From: Verrucomicrobium sp. GAS474
GTDB lineage: Bacteria > Verrucomicrobiota > Verrucomicrobiia > Methylacidiphilales > GAS474
Reading direction: 5' to 3'
Assembly: GCF_900105685.1 (NCBI RefSeq)
Contig: NZ_LT629781.1
Coordinates: 186,001-250,000 of the forward strand
Length of the DNA stretch: 64,000 nucleotides
Shown: piece after piece, positions 62,260 to 64,000 of the stretch
Layout of the letters: each line of letters opens with the position of its first letter
Numbering within the stretch: the first letter of the stretch is position 1
Position numbers and translations under genes: made by a program
Notes under the pieces: generated by a model
Told to the model about the DNA's origin: nothing
Databases searched by the model: none
Seen by the model: the letters and a program-made list of their open reading frames with translations, nothing else

Positions 62260-62604
62260 CTAAGCGGTCCCGTACATCTCGCAGATCAGACGCCTGAGCT
62301 CGGTGGCGTCCCGCTGGGTGAGCTGCCCCAGCTTCCGCACCAACCGGTCCGCCCGGAGGCTCCGGATCTGGTCGACGGCGATGCCGCTCTCCTTTCCGGC
62401 ATGCCGGATCAGGATGCGGGAACGCCACGCGGGATGGTTGTTCGTCGAGAGCGGGCAGACGACGACGGTGTCGAGCGCCGCGTTCATCTCCTCCCGGCTG
62501 ACGAGGACGACGGGGAGGAGGCCCCGCAGGTCGCGTCCCGGGACGGCGCCGAGGTCGGCCAGGTAGAGGCCGTACGTTTCGATCTCAGAGGGTATCAAGG
62601 CCAT
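62260..62604 (-). CDS. mazF: MazF/PemK-family endoribonuclease toxin
   Basis: This 114 aa protein has the PemK-like barrel pattern: GLYLADLGAVPG, RGLLPVVLVSREEMN, TVVVCPLSTN, and GIAVDQIRSLRADRLVRKLGQ. Its family members cut mRNA or tRNA at short motifs. The start overlaps the antitoxin stop by 20 bp. It converges with the aldo/keto reductase (19 bp apart). Confidence 0.9.
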   Translation of the reverse strand: MALIPSEIETYGLYLADLGAVPGRDLRGLLPVVLVSREEMNAALDTVVVCPLSTNNHPAWRSRILIRHAGKESGIAVDQIRSLRADRLVRKLGQLTQRDATELRRLICEMYGTA

Positions 62605-62839
62605 CGCTCAGGGTGTTGTCCCAGCCGTTCCATTTCTCCCCCCGCTTCGCCATCGAGGCGGCGGTGCTCCGCCAGGAAAGTTTTCCCGCCCGGGTGGGGC
62701 GGAGGATCAAGCCGTCCGGGGCCAGCTCGACGGCGACGGAATCGACGATCCCGTACCGCCTCAAGAGCCTTTCGGGCAGGCGGATGCCCCGGGCCGGGGC
62801 TTCCCCCTCCCCCACCGGGACCAGCTTCAATTTCACCAT
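62585..62839 (-). CDS. mazE: MazE/AbrB-type antitoxin
   Basis: This 84 aa protein starts MVKLKLVPVGEGEAPARGIRL and has the swapped-hairpin AbrB pattern RLPERLLRRYGIVDSVAVEL followed by DGLILRPTR. The C-terminal part (KRGEKWNGWDNTL) should wrap the toxin. The ATG at 62839 is chosen; the longer frame reads through the divergent region before the iron permease. Confidence 0.88.
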   Translation of the reverse strand: MVKLKLVPVGEGEAPARGIRLPERLLRRYGIVDSVAVELAPDGLILRPTRAGKLSWRSTAASMAKRGEKWNGWDNTLSDGLDTL

Positions 62840-62997
62840 AGGCCCCTTACCGTACCGGGGGCCGTCCCGTTGTCGATCCTTGTCCGGCCCGATTGCGGCA
62901 ATCCGGCCGACAGCAATTCGGAGCATATCGACCGCAACCCCCCGTTGGCACCTCCCCGGGGAAGGAGGATAGTGGAAATCCTCCCCCTTTTACTCTT

Positions 62998-64000
62998 ATG
63001 AGCTCCACCGCCGACCTCTCCTCCCCCTCGATCGTCATCCCCGCCGACGCGCCCGCCCCGAAGCGGTGGACCCTCTCGGCCCTCCTCCTCACCCTCATCG
63101 GCGCGGCGGCCATCGTCTCGACCCTCGTCTGGATGTTCCGCACCTCGGGCGGGACCCCCGATCCGACCACCGAGGGGCTGACCCCCGGGGCCGCCCTCTT
63201 CAACATCGCCCTCCTCGTCTTCCGCGAGGGGATGGAGTGCGTCCTCGTCCTCTCGGCGATCATGGCGAGCATGGTCGGGAAGGACGCCGTCCACCGGCGT
63301 CCCGTCTGGCTCGGCGTCGTCGTCGGCATCGCGGCGACGGTCGCCACCTGGTTCATCGCCGTCGGCATCGTCAACGACCTCCTCGACAGCGTCCCCGCCC
63401 TCGACATGCAGGTCTGGACCGGCCTCGTCGCCATCGTCGTCCTCCTCGTCATCATGAACTGGTTCTTCCACAAGATCTACTGGGGCGGCTGGATCACGGC
63501 CCACAACCGGAAGAAGCGGGAACTCCTCGCGGCGAAGAAGGAGAACGGCGACGACGGGGCGATCCACAGGAAGCTCGTCCTCGGCCTCGGCATCCTCGGC
63601 TTCTCCTCCCTCTACCGCGAGGGCTTCGAGGTCGTCCTCTTCCTCCAGAGCTACCACCTGAAGATGGGCGCGGGCATCGTCTTCGGCGGCTGCCTCATCG
63701 GCCTCGTCCTCACCGGCATCCTGGCGGCCCTCACCTTCGTCGCCCACCGCCACCTCCCCTACCGCCAGATGCTGATCCTCACCGGCGTCCTGCTGGCGGG
63801 CGTCCTCATGATCATGGTCGGGGAGCAGGTCTTCGAGATGCAGCAGGCCCATTGGATCGCCACCTCGGAGATCCCCTTCCTGAAGGAGATCGTCCCCGAT
63901 TGGGCCGGCGTCTGGGTCTCCTTCTTCCCGAACTGGCAATCGTGCCTCTCGCAGCTCGCCGCGGCCGCGCTCGTCGGCGGCTCCTACATCGCCGCGCGCC
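62998..64000 (+). CDS. FTR1-family iron permease (3' end outside window)
   Basis: About 334 codons are visible. The protein has an N-terminal membrane segment (LSALLLTLIGAAAIVSTLVWMF), then at least six helices. It has the two iron-binding REGxE motifs, FREGMECVLVL near residue 75 and YREGFEVVLFLQS near 206. FTR1 proteins move Fe(III)/Fe(II) across the membrane, usually with a partner oxidase or periplasmic protein. The right window edge cuts it. The 158 bp before it are divergent with mazE and hold a hairpin GGAGGA/TCCTCC (about 62964-62984). Confidence 0.9.
   Translation, partial: MSSTADLSSPSIVIPADAPAPKRWTLSALLLTLIGAAAIVSTLVWMFRTSGGTPDPTTEGLTPGAALFNIALLVFREGMECVLVLSAIMASMVGKDAVHRRPVWLGVVVGIAATVATWFIAVGIVNDLLDSVPALDMQVWTGLVAIVVLLVIMNWFFHKIYWGGWITAHNRKKRELLAAKKENGDDGAIHRKLVLGLGILGFSSLYREGFEVVLFLQSYHLKMGAGIVFGGCLIGLVLTGILAALTFVAHRHLPYRQMLILTGVLLAGVLMIMVGEQVFEMQQAHWIATSEIPFLKEIVPDWAGVWVSFFPNWQSCLSQLAAAALVGGSYIAAR

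Overview
This is a continuous, gene-dense stretch of a GC-rich bacterial chromosome with almost no foreign-looking DNA. The content points to a member of the PVC group, most likely Verrucomicrobiota. The hints are a single-chain SecDF, a futalosine-type menaquinone pathway (mqnA-mqnC), a tiny lysine/alanine/proline histone-H1-like protein, pseudopilins of the FTLVELL type, a 5' order tRNA-Thr - tuf - tRNA-Trp - secE, and weak or absent Shine-Dalgarno sequences in front of many genes. This placement is inferred from gene content; no marker phylogeny could be run.

Layout. From 1 to about 13.3 kb (all minus strand) lies the classic transcription/translation block: tRNA-Thr, tuf, tRNA-Trp, secE, nusG, rplK, rplA, rplJ, rplL, rpoB and rpoC, with rpoC cut off by the left window edge. 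A terminator-like hairpin sits between rplL and rpoB. From 14.3 to 16.8 kb come xseA, purN and rfaE2 (minus), followed by two pseudopilins, an Amt ammonium transporter, a secreted cyclophilin, frr and carB (plus). From 26 to 32 kb are two SAM methyltransferases, a 4'-phosphopantetheinyl transferase, an unknown protein, an HDOD protein and a phoR-phoB two-component pair. From 32.7 to 38.7 kb are gyrB with a small downstream gene, an 800 bp gene-free stretch, the histone-like gene, a fused ExbB-ExbD protein and an HD-domain nucleotidase. From 38.7 to 44 kb are mnmE, an RRM RNA-binding protein, an aquaporin-family channel, apaG, thiD and a relE/phd-type toxin-antitoxin pair. From 44.2 to 53.4 kb (minus) are mqnC, mqnA, recJ, secDF, yajC, tgt and a membrane glycosyltransferase. 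The right end holds a LolA-like lipoprotein-sorting protein, a lipid-A-type ABC exporter, an SDR, a flagellar trio fliS - unknown - fliD, an A-type Fe-S carrier, an aldo/keto reductase, mazEF and the start of an FTR1-type iron permease.

The most striking feature is not a gene. Nine copies of a roughly 238 bp non-coding repeat, plus a related tenth copy and a fragment, occupy many of the larger intergenic gaps. They occur in both orientations and share a fixed architecture: a terminal hairpin, a GGATT-TT-AATCC mini-hairpin, a strong G+C hairpin with mostly GNA triloops, a CTGTACAG palindrome and a final GCCC-N4-GGGC hairpin. The central stem shows compensatory changes between copies and an invariant G.U pair that exists only on one strand, arguing for selection on RNA (or single-stranded DNA) of that strand. 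Seven of the nine full copies lie directly downstream of a gene in the sense orientation, like a mobile 3'-UTR element. I recognise no described family that matches.

Other points of interest are a toxin-antitoxin promoter whose -10 box lies in an 11-bp-arm palindrome overlapping the start codon (probably a leaderless mRNA), the ExbB-ExbD fusion, a RelE-type toxin with a basic tail encoded partly antisense to thiD, a FliD with three tandem modules, and candidate attenuators ahead of rpoB, gyrB and secDF.
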